Assembly (NCBI GenBank): GCA_021234535.1 | Contig: CM037846.1 | Location: 18,865,814 to 18,929,813 of the forward strand | From: Stichopus chloronotus | Lineage: Eukaryota; Echinodermata; Holothuroidea; Aspidochirotida; Stichopodidae | Length of the DNA: 64,000 bases | Direction: 5' to 3' | Shown here: positions 23,340-34,770 of the stretch, in pieces | How positions within the stretch are numbered: position 1 is the stretch's first letter | Layout: every line of letters begins with the position of its first letter | The notes under the pieces: generated by a model | The model's database searches: none | Told to the model about the DNA's origin: nothing | What the model saw: the letters and a program-made list of their open reading frames with translations, nothing else | Made by a program: the position numbers and the translations under genes

Positions 23340-24425
23340 TTGCGACATGGTTACATTATAAGAAACATGAATTACCCACATGACAAGTATGAGATCAATT
23401 ACAGTTATTGTTCTTGAAACATCACATTAATAAGCCTTTTAACCCCAAATGACCTATTTTTGGTGACGTCAAATGACATTTGACTTACACCAAAAGTAAT
23501 AGGGATCATCTACCCAGGATGGTCAACCCACATATCAAGTATGTCATCAGTTATCATCACCTTTCTGGAGATAATGTGTTTGCAAGGATTTCAGTTTGAC
23601 CTCGGGTGACCTCAAACGACCTTTGACCTCCACCAAAAAAAAGGATTCTTCTACTCAGTGTATGCAATACACACATCAAGTATGACATCAGTCAAGGTTA
23701 GATTCCTGGAGATATTGTGTTTATAGTTTGACCTCTGGTGACCTCAAATGATCTTTGACCTCGACCAAAACAATAGGGACCTTCTGCTCATTATGACCAA
23801 CCCACACAACAAGTATGACATCAGTCACAGTTACCCTTCTGGAGATATTGTGTTTACAAGATTTTTACAGTTTGACCTCTGGTGACCTCAAATGATCTTT
23901 GACCTCGATCAAAACAATAGGGACCTTCTGCTCATTATGACCAACCCACACAACAAGTATTACATCAGTCATGGTTACCCTTTTGGAGATACTGTGTTTA
24001 CAAGTTTGACATATGGTGACCTCAAATGACTTTTAACCTCAACCAAAAACAATAGTGATCATCTAATCAATATGACAAACCCACACTCCAAGTATGACAT
24101 CAGTCACAGTTTCCCTTCTGGAAATATCATGCTTACAAGGTTTATACAGTGTGGCCTTTGGTGACCTCAAATGACCTTTGACCTTGACCAAAAACAATAG
24201 GGATCATCTACTCAATATGACCAAGCCACACACCCAAGTATGACATCAGTCACAGTTACCATTCTGGGATATCGTGTTTACAACGTTTTCACAGTTTGAT
24301 CTCTGGTGACCTCAAATGACCCTTGACCTTGGCCAAAAACAATAGGGAACATCTAATCAGTATGGCCAACCCACACACCAGAGATCAGTCATGGTTACAC
24401 TTCTTGAGATATCGTGTTTACAAGC
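23340..24425. repeat. Satellite of ~135-145 bp units rich in TGACCT half-sites
   Basis: At least six units, spaced about 134-145 bp (repeat anchors at 23739, 23883, 24017, 24162, 24307). Each unit contains a ggtgacctcaaatgacc core, a 'accaaaa-aatagggatcatct' part, a 'accaacccacac' part and a 'gagatat-tgtttacaag' part. The same family recurs at 33165-34025 and 43980-44600. Confidence 0.85.
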
Positions 24426-24429
24426 AAAG

Positions 24430-24480
24430 CGTCACATACACACGCACATATGCACGCAGACACACATACACACGACATCA
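24430..24480. repeat. CA-rich simple sequence
   Basis: cacatacacacgcacatatgcacgcagacacacatacacacg follows the satellite directly. Similar CA-rich ends follow the satellite at 34020-34030 and stand at 37376-37412 and 41828-41858. Confidence 0.6.
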
Positions 24481-25589
24481 CGAACGCCCCCCCCCAACTA
24501 TATGGTAGCTCTGTCACTATCTCTTCATTAGCTGGTTTCACGTTGGTAAGGTGATATCGATACTTTTGAAGAAAATATCTGCTTCCAAAGTAATCAAGCC
24601 ATCTGGGCATATAAACTTCTATGTTGTCCTTGAAATGAAGCTGAAGAGAACGTAGGACAACATAAGACATTCTGTATCATAGGAGTCCACCTTGTGATGT
24701 CACAAATTGGCATACTAAGCTAATGTTTATTCATGATGCAGGTGTGAGAACGCACCCAGTCATCACAAAATTATCACAAAATTAAATTGTCCATCTTTGA
24801 TGGAATTTTGATGAAATTTTTAGATATGTTTCACATATTCAATGATTAATACACCCAACACTCCACAATGTAATTTTCATGTCATACGACCTTTAACGGT
24901 GGACATGATGAAACAATTTTGCACCGATGGTGATACTGCTGGAGTGTAAGAGTCAAGTAAAATGATGATAGTCCATACGTTCTGTAAGATGAAATGGCCC
25001 AGGCTCCGGACTGTTGTGACGGGACAAGGGTGGGTACCTCAAAAAGTCAGTGCAAATTGCACTTAAGCTAAAGGGACGTTTGAAGATGTTTCTCGAGAGA
25101 CATTACAGCATGCACATTTTGTTTACATGTGGAGGGAACTTCAGGCAGTTTAGAAAGAGTAAACAGCAGTAAAATCAAATCACAAACATTGCTGTTGGGG
25201 AACCAATTTGGAGTGAATTGTATTTTCGAGTAAAGGTATATGGTTTCTTCTTGAATTCTATTTGTAAGAAAAGTTTGGTGACCCCACTTTGACTAAATTG
25301 GAATATTTGGCCATTTGGGACATTTGGGATTATCAAACCAAGGAGCTATTATTTGGAAGGAGAGGCAACTGTAGGTTTAATCTATCCTAATCCTATTAGA
25401 TTTTTTCTGACATAATAAGAGTTCTAATTTGTAAGTAGAACCACTTAGATGACTTTTCACTCTTTAGTAATACATTCAATTCTAGTTTGTATCCTGATAA
25501 CTGTTATTCACACCTGCTTTACCCCATCAAAAGGATTACATAAAACAATGCTTTGATACCAAGGAGATTACCGAGTCAGGACCACCGGC

Positions 25590-25615
25590 TCATAATTCAA
25601 AATGACTGGTTGTCT
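25590..25615 (-). CDS. Unidentified gene, possible last exon
   Basis: After an acceptor (cttgattctttag, AG at 25617-25616), two bases complete the codon left open by the 25766 donor, giving ETTSHFEL and a TGA at 25590-25592. It fits the phase of the upstream exon, but an exon this short could arise by chance. Confidence 0.3.
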
Positions 25616-25765
25616 CTAAAGAATCAAGATAGACTGGTGTGGCAGAACAGGGGGCTGTATAAGGATATACCGAATGAAGCTGATAAGGCAGGAATCTAAT
25701 TTTTTAACAGCTGGATGAGACATTTCCGGAAATGTCCTGAAATAGCCATATGCATACTCTTTTAC

Positions 25766-25859
25766 CTGTTTTGAAGTACCGAGTGACAAAAGACAGAAAA
25801 GGTATTTCTTCAATGACTGGCAATGCTGTGGCAGTTGGGATACCTAGTCTTTCTGCAAA
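25766..25859 (-). CDS. Unidentified gene, possible internal exon
   Basis: Bounded on the - strand by a good acceptor (ttcgtctgctacag) and a donor GTAAAA. The 94 bp read FAERLGIPTATALPVIEEI followed by PFLSFVTRYFKT. Phase 0 at the start fits the upstream exon and phase 1 at the end fits the next. A frame is also open on the + strand here (25750-26049), so strand choice rests on the splice fit. Confidence 0.4.
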
Positions 25860-25974
25860 CTGTAGCAGACGAAAAATACCAAACTGGGTTTACTTTCTAA
25901 TTCCGAATAAGCCATATAGAATTGCCATGAATGATAAAACAGACAGATCACTGTGTAAACTTGTTGGTTCACAC

Positions 25975-26118
25975 CTGTACATCAAAGTGTTTCATCTCTT
26001 TCCAAATAACAGCTCCCTGATCAAACACTACTTCCAGTATGAATTGTGACAGAAAACGTTTTTCATGACAGTGAGCATGTGCAAAAACACGTCCAAATGG
26101 GTATACAGGATATGCCAC
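25975..26118 (-). CDS. Unidentified gene, possible internal exon
   Basis: 144 bp on the - strand between an acceptor (ccattctgtaag) and a donor CAG/GTGTGA. It encodes 48 residues, among them YPFGRVFAHAHCHEKRFLSQ, a hydrophobic FILEVVFDQG stretch and KEMKHFDVQ. It joins the 25859 exon in phase 0. The joined 80-odd residues look like the end of a real protein, but I recognise no family. The acceptor is only moderate. Alternatives are a decayed transposon ORF, or chance with the + strand frame being the real one. Confidence 0.4.
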
Positions 26119-26119
26119 C

Positions 26120-27637
26120 TTACAGAATGGTAGGTTGCTGTTTAGGGGTAATGTGGAGTCTTCAGTTGTTTAATACTAGTGTCGGTGCCTAACACTAGTC
26201 ATGTTTGCAGCAGCAGTACGACAGGGAAGACCAATCACTGTTTCAAACATTTTCTAACATACCTTATGTTTAATCAATCAGTGCATTAACTTTGTATGCT
26301 TGCTCCACGGTGATGGTAGGCTCCGTCAATGTAGGCTTTAGATTTATGCAGCTGTCAAAATTGCCTCTATCACAAGAAGATTATATCTAATAGGTTAAAT
26401 TGTGTAGAGTTCAGTACATGTGAATAAAATGAACTTCACTCAGAGGAATTTAGAACTTAGTGATTTTAAATGTGATTATTGAGGGTGCATCAGCCTTTGA
26501 CATTTCCTCATCTCTGTATGGGGAGCATCATCAGAGGCATAGGCTTATCAAATACACAACACTTCTTTGTAACTGACCGTGCCGTCATCAGAGATGTGTA
26601 CATTACATATCACACATGAGGTTCTTGTACTGTACTTGCTGTTCATGTACCTCATTCAATGGATATCCTCCATTGAATGAAAGAGCCACATACACTCCTT
26701 TGACTATGCACATACATTAATTTTATTGAGACATACCATGTGATACTGAAGTCTTATCAAAACTGTTGACCAGTGCTACAGTGCACCCAGAAAATGTGGA
26801 AAACAAGAGCTACATTTCATACTTCCATACTCAAAATGCACAGAAAACATGAAAAAGACTTTTAACATTCAGAGAGCTCAACTTATGATACATAACATGA
26901 ATTATTCAAGATGATCAAATGAAATGAAGGGTGATTGTTCTAACTTATCAACATTCATATAGCAATTATTACTTCACATCAATAAATGATATTATCAATA
27001 GAACACACACGTGGCAAATGACTACATTCAGTACTCGATGAAAGCAAAACTACACAATAGGTGTAACATATTGTGAATAACTTACGGAAATAAGAATTAA
27101 TACATATGACCCCCTGCACCTTGCACACAACTGAATGAGTTTTCAGAAAATATAACTAAGAATTGGAAAATCTTCCAGAACCATGAACAGCTCTCTGAGT
27201 GTAGGGATGTGCAAATAATTGTGAAGGAATTACATGGTTACAACAATCCATGAGACCTTTTGAAACATCAAATGGTTGTTGAGTTTGCAATTACAGTTGA
27301 ATTCACCATTAAAGTTGAGTTTACAACTGGGTGAGTTAACATTATGTCAAATCAAGGATTCAAAACTGTTGTTAATTCACAAGGTAATAATGCATATGAA
27401 TAGCCAATGCTTTTTTAATTAGTCTAGAATTATTTGCATCAATCACTGAGTTATGGGTAAAATTCCAGGAAATGAACAAGACGGTCACCCTCTTCGTTCA
27501 GTGTTACAATATTAAGAGAACTGATCATTCCCTATATTAAGTAAAAACCACGATACAATGAAACCACAGAGAGAGTAGATCAAAATACCTGCTTGTGTCC
27601 CGACATAAAGCAAGGGAGCTGCCAGAGTCTAGTGACT
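26120..27637. other. Non-coding stretch, no gene recognised
   Basis: If the exons at 25.6-26.1 kb are real, further 5' exons should lie here or beyond, but I could not identify any. AT-rich, without tandem repeats. Confidence 0.4.
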
Positions 27638-27837
27638 ACAATCTTGGACAAAATTGTTGGGACACTTTGTTGCACGGTGCAAATATAATACTAAATTTTA
27701 GGTGAGAGGATAACATGAAACCCCGCGCCCCTTTCCAATGTTGTGCTATAGAAGTGAATGTACCCTTTGAACAGCAATCCTATAGCCAACATTGAACAGG
27801 GACATGGGGTGTCCCAAGATATTTTGTCCAAGATTGT
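27638..27837. mobile_element. 200 bp MITE, copy 1
   Basis: Terminal inverted repeats of about 28 bp: ACAATCTTGGACAAAAT...TTGGGACAC at the left and its inverse at the right. The 200 bp body is nearly identical to 29399-29598 and resembles a decayed copy at 52075-52262. Non-coding; the open frames across it are accidental. Confidence 0.8.
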
Positions 27838-29398
27838 CTGAGTTTTTTGGGAGCAATTTTGGAGCGAAACTTTGAAAGAAAATTGAACAGTTTTGGACAA
27901 GGTGCATCATAAAAATTGGTTATCGGGGCCTATGGGTCTGGGGATTTTCAAATGTAAGTATTCTGAATTTCGACTATGAACATAACAAGTTTAATTTTAA
28001 TTTGGGGGTTTCTTTGTATATGTTTTGTTGGAAAGGAGTGATCATGAATGAATAAATTGTTTCATGGTTTTGTATGCGGACAGAAATAGTCGCGTTTAGA
28101 AATAACATTGATGGGCAGCTGTTGCATTGCGTTGCAACAGGAGTGTTACTGCATCGTAAAATGCTGGTAGGAGTCCCAGTTATAATACATTCTGAAGTAG
28201 CTCCACGTTCTACCAAAATGCTTTAAAGTCAGAACTGTAGATTCAGCTTACTATTAAAATAATGTTAGAATGTTAGTAAAGGCTGGTTTCTTACATTTTT
28301 GGCCGCTATATCAAGATTTTTGACTGCAATTTTTACATTGCATGAAGCTGGTAACATATATAATCTTCAGTCTTGTAATCTACGCAATTTTCCCACAGGT
28401 TGCTTAAATTTTCCTGTCAAAACATTTGGTAGAACGTGGGTTTCACTAACCTATACTGTCGGACGCTGTTGTTAGGTCTAAATCAGCTTGGATGGGGAGG
28501 CAGGGGTTCGATTCATGGCATGACCATAATGCTTTTCACTGCTCATTTATCCATTTATAAACTCAAATGTCTGTCAACTTCTCATTTTTCATTCATTCAT
28601 CATAAGGTAATATATATATGTATATTACTACAATGATATAGCTCTAACGACAAACATGTACTCTGAAGTTCATTGAAACTGCTTAAAATGACTGACATAT
28701 GACAGTGCACCATGTACGGTACAATAGAATGGGCGCCACAATGTCACTGTTATGTGAACATAAGCAAACGTCACATTTATTAAATTTGCATTTTAGGGGT
28801 TTATTTTGTATAATGATAGTACACTTTTTTACTCAGATTAACCTGCAAATCAGTCATAATAGTCATTAAGTGTAGTTACTTTAACACCATACACCACGTC
28901 ATCACTGTGAACAATTTGAATACACAACACATATATATCGATCTTCTTCAACGGAACACTAACATGTTAGTTTTTTGGGGGGGTGTTTTTTTTTGTTTGT
29001 TTTTTTTTCTTCGGTATCTGTCTCAATGTCAGAGTTTGAGCCGAACGTACCTCATTTCTATCATACAAAATGTTTTAAAGTAGTTTCCTGGTCGACAAGA
29101 TGCATTGGAGTTATGATGTTACCTCCCCAATGACTGCATTTTATTTAGCACATTTGGTGCAAATACATGGATTTGACTGACATGTTCCTCCCTTTACTCT
29201 GTAATAACATTGACAACATTCACACAATAATATTATTACAGTAAACCAACTTCCATATAGGCCTCAAACATGCCGAACATGCACTGCTGATGTTTTTTGT
29301 AACAAGGAATATCACCCCCCATTTTGCCGTTTAACTGGTTTCAAATTGACGATTTTTCCTGTGCCCCGCGCATGCTTCTAACCCGTTGAAATTCTCAG
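27838..29398. other. Non-coding stretch between two MITE copies
   Basis: An 80-codon - strand frame (27974-28216) has no recognised domain or convincing splice sites. A GGTTCGATTC word at 28505 resembles a tRNA B box, but no cloverleaf can be formed around it. A G/T homopolymer run lies at about 28973-29010. Confidence 0.4.
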
Positions 29399-29598
29399 AC
29401 AATCTTGGACAAAATTGTTGGGACACTTTGTCGTACGTTGCAAATATAATACTGAATTTTAGGTGAGAGGATAACATGAAACCCCGCACCCCTTTCCAAT
29501 GTTGCGCTATAGAAGGGAATGTACCCTTTGAACAGCAATACTATAGCCAACATTGAACGGGGGCACGGTGTGTCCCAAGGTATTTTGTCCAAGATTGT
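29399..29598. mobile_element. 200 bp MITE, copy 2
   Basis: Same ends, length and body as 27638-27837, with few substitutions. The two copies lie in the same orientation 1.76 kb apart. Confidence 0.8.
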
Positions 29599-30840
29599 AG
29601 GTAGCTCATGTTGCCATATGACAATGAAAGGACATATCAGGTGCATGTCCAGGATTTTAAGCAGAGGGTTTGGCCTGAGTGCAGGACAGGTACGGCAATA
29701 TTAGCCAAGTGCCGCCATCAGTTGGAGTGGAGCGTACAACAAACCCTTACCTCAATCTTTGACAAAATGGTAATAATTTGGATGGCTTTGATCTATATTT
29801 CTACCAATGAAATCGCTTTCTCTCATTCAGGGCCACAAGTTAAGCTTTCAAACACTCTTAAGATTGACAGGAGCAAAAATTGTCACAGTCTAATGCACAA
29901 GCTATCTCTGCAGAGTGCCACCATTGGCTAGCACTGACAGCAACAGAATTTTTGGTTTTAAGACTCTACCAGAAAGTAGCATTTTCTGGCTGTCCTAAAC
30001 AGCATGTACCCTGCCACAAGATAGCATTCTCATCTCAGCATGACGAGAAAAACACCAACCGAAGAAAAAAAATTAAATAATTTGGATTGGTTTTATCGAT
30101 ATAAAAAATTTCCATGTAATATTAAATAGTGTGTGGCTGGTTCAGGGGTCGCACATTACCCATTATCAAAATCCTATTCGAGTTAAAGGTCTTGTGGTAA
30201 TCTGCATCTACTGTCTGCGTGGAGCGCCAACGTGAGTTGGCGCAGAGTGCACAGAAAAAGTTCTAGCTGAAAACATGAGCCCCATCACCTGATTTTACTA
30301 TTTTTCCTGTTTTTTTTTTAATGAATCCTGTCTTTTTATGAATGCTGTTTTTTTATGAATCACTTCACCCGTATACTAAATGTAGCTTAATTAGTTTTCA
30401 AATAAATTTACATTTTTTGAGTCGATATATAATTGGCAGCACATGTGCCTCATGCTCCTGTGACAGTGCCATTGCAATAAAGCCATCTTCTCACAAACTG
30501 AACCTTTCAATTCAACATATCAAATTTCCCCCTTTAGTCCTATTGCTATGCCTCCAAGGCGACTGGCAGTGAAGGTACATCTGAAAGTCAAATATCTTTC
30601 TCTGGTAGGTAACATATAACTTTTACATCCCCAGAGTGCTAGGATTATCTGAGCCATGTAAAAGAAATGGTGTGGTTTATAATATGATTGACTCAATGAT
30701 GTAATGTGAATATTGAATGAATCTTATGTGTCCTGTTAGGCAATTGAATTTTTTAATTTGGTGCAGGATTGATCAAGTTATTTTAAGAACCCCATTGTGC
30801 AAAGTCTGTATCGTTCCACAGATTTTCATCTTGTTGGTTT
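29599..30840. other. Non-coding stretch, no gene recognised
   Basis: A 107-codon + frame (29608-29931) has no domain. 30183-30290 (ttaaaggtcttgtggtaat, then ggagcgccaacgtgagttgg and agttctagctgaa) resembles pieces at 22646 and 23055-23115, so it is a decayed relative of the family 2 TTAA element or its insert. Confidence 0.4.
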
Positions 30841-30841
30841 G

Positions 30842-31740
30842 TCACAGTGATGTGTTCTTGGTGGTACCTTTAGGGTGTTCACGATATTTTTGATTGAAGG
30901 TCATGGGACTGTGACCCACTTTTTGAAATTCTGGTGAAGGTGCTCTCCTACAGATTCTCTTGTACGTTGTTGATGATTTGACATAATGGTACTCTGCTAG
31001 TAACACCTTTAGGGGGTTCAGAAATCTTGCTTTCAAAGCCCAGTCTGGACCCGAGGGTACATCCTCAGTTTTAGACTTAAAATTTATGCACATGCTTAAG
31101 GTGCCACTAACAGTGTATCATAATCATAGGCCATCGATACATTGTACACATGTATGACAATAAGTGGGGGGTGGAGCAGAATTTTTCAGAATTTTGTTAA
31201 ATGGACTAAGGGGTCCACACTGGACCATAAACCAAAATGTTTTGAATACAAATAGATCACACACAAAGAATCATTATGACAAATTGTTAAGATTGTACAT
31301 GATCTTCTGTAGGATGCTGTCAACTGTGTTTAACATTAATTGAAGGAAAGAGGTAAGTATTTTGGACCCACACTTCTGCTGAACACCCTCAAGGTGTCAC
31401 CTGAGTATCAGTATGACAATGCATTAACATCATAAAAGAGAATTTATGGGAACAGAAGCATCCAGCGGAATTTCATGTGATGGGCCACAGAGCCCATATG
31501 AAAACTTGGACCAACATTTCATGAACACAATGAAAGTACCACTAACAACGTATTTTGATGACAAACCTTAATGGCAATTGTAGGAGGAAAAGCATTTGGC
31601 CAAATTTCACAAAATGGGCCATGGGGTCCACATGGGACCTTGGACCAAAACTTAATGGACACCCCAAATGGTCCAGACCCCAAGAGAGATTGTGTGGAAG
31701 TCTGAAGCAATTCCATCGAGGTATTTACATGTAGAAGCAC
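30842..31740. repeat. Interspersed/tandem repeat, 'gggccat-gg-ccacatggga' family, inverted arrangement
   Basis: Units of about 150-170 bp containing a gaatttcataaaatgggcca core, a ccacatgggacc part and a gaacaccc-aa part. From 30842 to about 31090 the units lie on the - strand, from about 31090 to 31740 on the + strand. The same family is found in + orientation at 41000-41575. Confidence 0.7.
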
Positions 31741-32540
31741 TTTAAATTATTATGGATTGATAGCTTGTGCATGAAAGGGTTCCTAATATGATGTCATAAG
31801 CTGCCTTGTAGGAAAAGTTTTTCAAAAGAAGCTTCCAACTGTGAAACTTACAACTTTGATTGCATAACATTGAAAGATGTCCCAAGGACACCAAAGACAG
31901 TTTTGGATATCAATTTGACCAAATATTTAGAAAAAATAGTGTCCTTTGAGTTTTTTTTTTCTAGGTGTCATGGCCTCTTTAAGGACTCTTTCTCATATAA
32001 CACATTTTTTAGCCACTACGACTGATTTACACACAATAAAATATCATTTATATCATGTTATGGTAAAATTATGTGCAGTCTGCGATTAACAATGTGTCAC
32101 TTCTTCATCATGACAAACAGAAAATGCGATCACCAACATGGTTATAGTAAATGGTCTAAATGACACTACCACTCCATGGTAGGATTTCATGCTTTATATA
32201 TTTTGGAAAGGTTTTACAAGATCTTTGGTCTCTTCAAGATATATGTTTTGTGTATTTGAACATCAGAAATAAATGTTGCCATTATATGCAAGCTCAAGCT
32301 TTTGCAATACTGATATGGAGCAGTCTTAAAGTTTTCTCCCTCTACACATTGCCACCTCAAAATGCAGAAAACCCCTAATGATACAGTTAACTGCTTGTTT
32401 ACACCCCCTTACATTCTACAATTTTCTACAGGAATCAGATTTCAACTCCTTAATAACTGAACGAAACTGTAACAGAATTTATTTTTGAAGTAGAAAAACA
32501 GTAACACAACAGTAGTCTGAATCTGGAATGCTAGTTCTTA
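31741..32540. other. Non-coding stretch 3' of the KLHL gene
   Basis: No coding pattern seen on either strand. It follows the inferred end of the KLHL 3' UTR. Confidence 0.45.
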
Positions 32541-32546
32541 TTTATT
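32541..32546 (-). promoter_or_regulatory. Possible polyadenylation signal of the KLHL gene
   Basis: AATAAA on the - strand, 189 bp beyond the stop codon at 32735. A second AATAAA lies about 60 bp further on. Either would give a short 3' UTR; which one is used cannot be read from the sequence. Confidence 0.4.
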
Positions 32547-32734
32547 TTCACAAACCTCACAGTAAAACAGAATCTGCATTACAGTAAACTTGGAAAAGTA
32601 TAAAAAATATGCATTGAAAACCATGCTTGACCATATCTTTAGTTAAATTCTGCATAGACCACTGACATTACCATTTAAGTTTCAAAAGGACTGCCAGTGG
32701 CAGCATTTAACTTGAAACTATGGCAAAGTGTTCA

Positions 32735-32978
32735 CTACCTCCCTGCACAATAGCCAAATCTGTAAATTGCTGATGGCATGTTGGAGACTACCTTCCATGA
32801 ATCTTCTAACTCATCATAGCGCTCGATTGTTTCCAGGTTTGTGCTTCCATTGAATCCACCTAAGGCATAGAGCTTCTGGTTTATGGCAGCGAGGCCCAAT
32901 CCACTCCTTGGGTTGCACATTCGAGCTACAAGGTACCACATCTTTTCATTAGGGTTATAATATTCTACCTCTGAAAGA
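32735..32978 (-). CDS. Kelch-like protein, exon 5 (last)
   Basis: Acceptor tgtttccttgcag, one base completing codon 520, then residues 521-600 and a TAA. It carries the end of Kelch repeat 5 (EVEYYNPNEKMWYLV), all of repeat 6 (NPRSGLGLAAI, LYALGG, ETIERYDELEDSWKVV) and the start of a closing strand (MPSAIYRFGYCAGR). The closing strand usually pairs with the first repeat to shut the six-bladed propeller. Intron 4 (32979-34660, 1682 bp) contains the half-site satellite. Confidence 0.9.
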
Positions 32979-33164
32979 CTGCAAGGAAACATAAAGATAC
33001 GTAAACCAGAATGCACAAATGCATTGTGGTTTTGATGATCCAATTATGAGCATTTTTTTTTTCTTAATCTGACATATACTGCAGCTTATAGCATTAGTAT
33101 GTGTCTCAAGTTATCTATGTTTTATATGAAATATGAGATCTGTACAAGCTTTCTTGAGATCATG

Positions 33165-34025
33165 TCTATAAGGTTTCACAATGTGACCCATGCTGACATC
33201 AAATGATCCATGACCTCCATATAAGACCAACTGTTTCTTGTAGTCAATGAGATACGACTACATACTGCATTTGATATCTGTCAAAGCTTCAATTCTTGAG
33301 ATATGATGTTTACAAGAACTCTAGAATGTGGCCCTGTTGACCTCAAATAACCTTTGACCTTTATCGAAGACAATTCGAATTCTTGCTTACTCAATGAGAA
33401 ACACTTACATTCTAATTGGAAGACCTGACCATGGTTTTCTTCTTGAGATGATATGTTTACAATATTTTTACAATTTGACTCCTCTTGACATAAATCAAAA
33501 TCATCAATAGGAATCTTATAATCAATGTGGTACAGTTACATGCCACATATGACATTTGTCCAAGCTTCCCTCCTTGAGATATAGTGTAAGAAAGGTTTTC
33601 ACAATTTGACCCTTCCTGACCTCTAATGGCCTTTGTCCTACATTAAAAACAACAGAGTTCTTGTACTCCACAAGAATCACATGCATACAGAATATGACAT
33701 CTGTCCAAGCTTCCCTTCTTGAGATATGTTTACAAGGTTTTCACAAAGTGACCCCAGTTGACCTTAAATGACCTTTGACATCCACCAAAATCAGAAGGGA
33801 TCTTATCCTTAGTGTGGCACACCTACATACCCAATATGAGACTTGTCTAAGCCTCCCTTCGTGAAATATCATGTTTAAAAAGGCTTTCACAATTTGACCC
33901 CATTGACCTCAAATGACCTCTGACTTCCACCAAAGTCAATAGAGGTCTTTTGCTCAATGTGGTACACCTATGTACTAATTATGAGATCTGTCCAAGTGTC
34001 TCTTCTTGAGATATCATGTTTGCAA
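33165..34025. repeat. TGACCT half-site satellite in KLHL intron 4
   Basis: Six or more diverged units of the family at 23340-24425 in the same orientation (gacctcaaatgacc, gtccaagcttccctt, gagatat-atgtttacaag). More decayed than the 23 and 44 kb copies, so probably older. Confidence 0.8.
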
Positions 34026-34365
34026 ACACACACATACTGCCCGGTGACTACAAACGTTATGAATTCATCGAAACCAAAAAATTAAAAACAGTTGGGATTT
34101 CATCGTAACCAAAAAATTTACATCTGTTAAAAGAATGGAGTGGATTCTATATTGTACGCATTATTGAGCATCAAAATATCAGTGACCAAGAAATGGAAGA
34201 CTTGGTTCAAATCTGAAGCAAGGAACCATGCCAAAAAACCATACCTACCCCTCTCCTTTCTACTTTCAGTCCTAATCAAACAATTATATATTGTCTGTGA
34301 ATTTGTCCTCCCTTTAATGCACTCTGACCATCATCTCTACAGTAATGAAACATGCCAAACCACCA

Positions 34366-34530
34366 CTGGTATTACATTAAACCACTAGAGTGATATTACA
34401 TTAAAACATTTAAGTGGTACTACAGTAAACCATTACAATGATATTACACTAAAACAAACTGGTATTAAATTAAACCACTGCAGTGGTATTGGAGTAAACC
34501 ACTGCAGTGGTATTACATTAAAGTAACATA
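34366..34530. repeat. Tandem repeat of about 33 bp, ~5 units
   Basis: attaaaccactgcagtggta-type units; the central ccactgcagtgg is a perfect palindrome. In KLHL intron 4, close to exon 4. Confidence 0.65.
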
Positions 34531-34660
34531 TGTACCTATGACATTTCAAATACATTTCTAACGTCATAGCACTCCACTTCTACCTATCTTTTAAAACTTT
34601 TGATTGTTCATCAGCACCATCCATTCTAATTTCTAATTCTTTGTTAAGTTGTTTCTTTAC

Positions 34661-34770
34661 CTTCCACTTGCACCACAACCACCAACAACATAGATCCTCT
34701 CTTTCAATACTGTGGCTGCCATCATGGATCTTGGTAATGTCATAGAGGTGACTGATTGCCATTCCTTTCT
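34661..34770 (-). CDS. Kelch-like protein, exon 4
   Basis: 110 bp between the acceptor cccctgctttag and the donor AAG/GTAAAG. It encodes residues 484-519: RKEWQSVTSMTLPRS, MMAATVLKERIYVVGGCG. This is the end of Kelch repeat 4 and the start of repeat 5. Phase 0 in, phase 2 out, matching exons 3 and 5. The longest open frame over this spot is in a different frame and is not the real one. Confidence 0.88.

Larger units (their letters stand above)
22646..24896. mobile_element. TTAA-flanked element, family 2, carrying a satellite insert
   Basis: TTAA AGGTCGTGCGACAT at the left and ATGTCATACGACCT TTAA at the right form inverted ends next to TTAA duplications, the target preference of piggyBac-like elements. 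The sequence matches the uninterrupted copy at 19818-20310 in two blocks (22646-22860 and 24530-24896). The 1.67 kb between them is an insert with a MITE-like end (22870), a palindrome (23000) and the half-site satellite (23340-24425). No transposase is seen. Confidence 0.6.

Noticed and set aside
28480..28520. tRNA or tRNA-derived SINE suggested by GGTTCGATTC
   Set aside because: No matching A box at the right distance and no cloverleaf; no repeated copies noticed.
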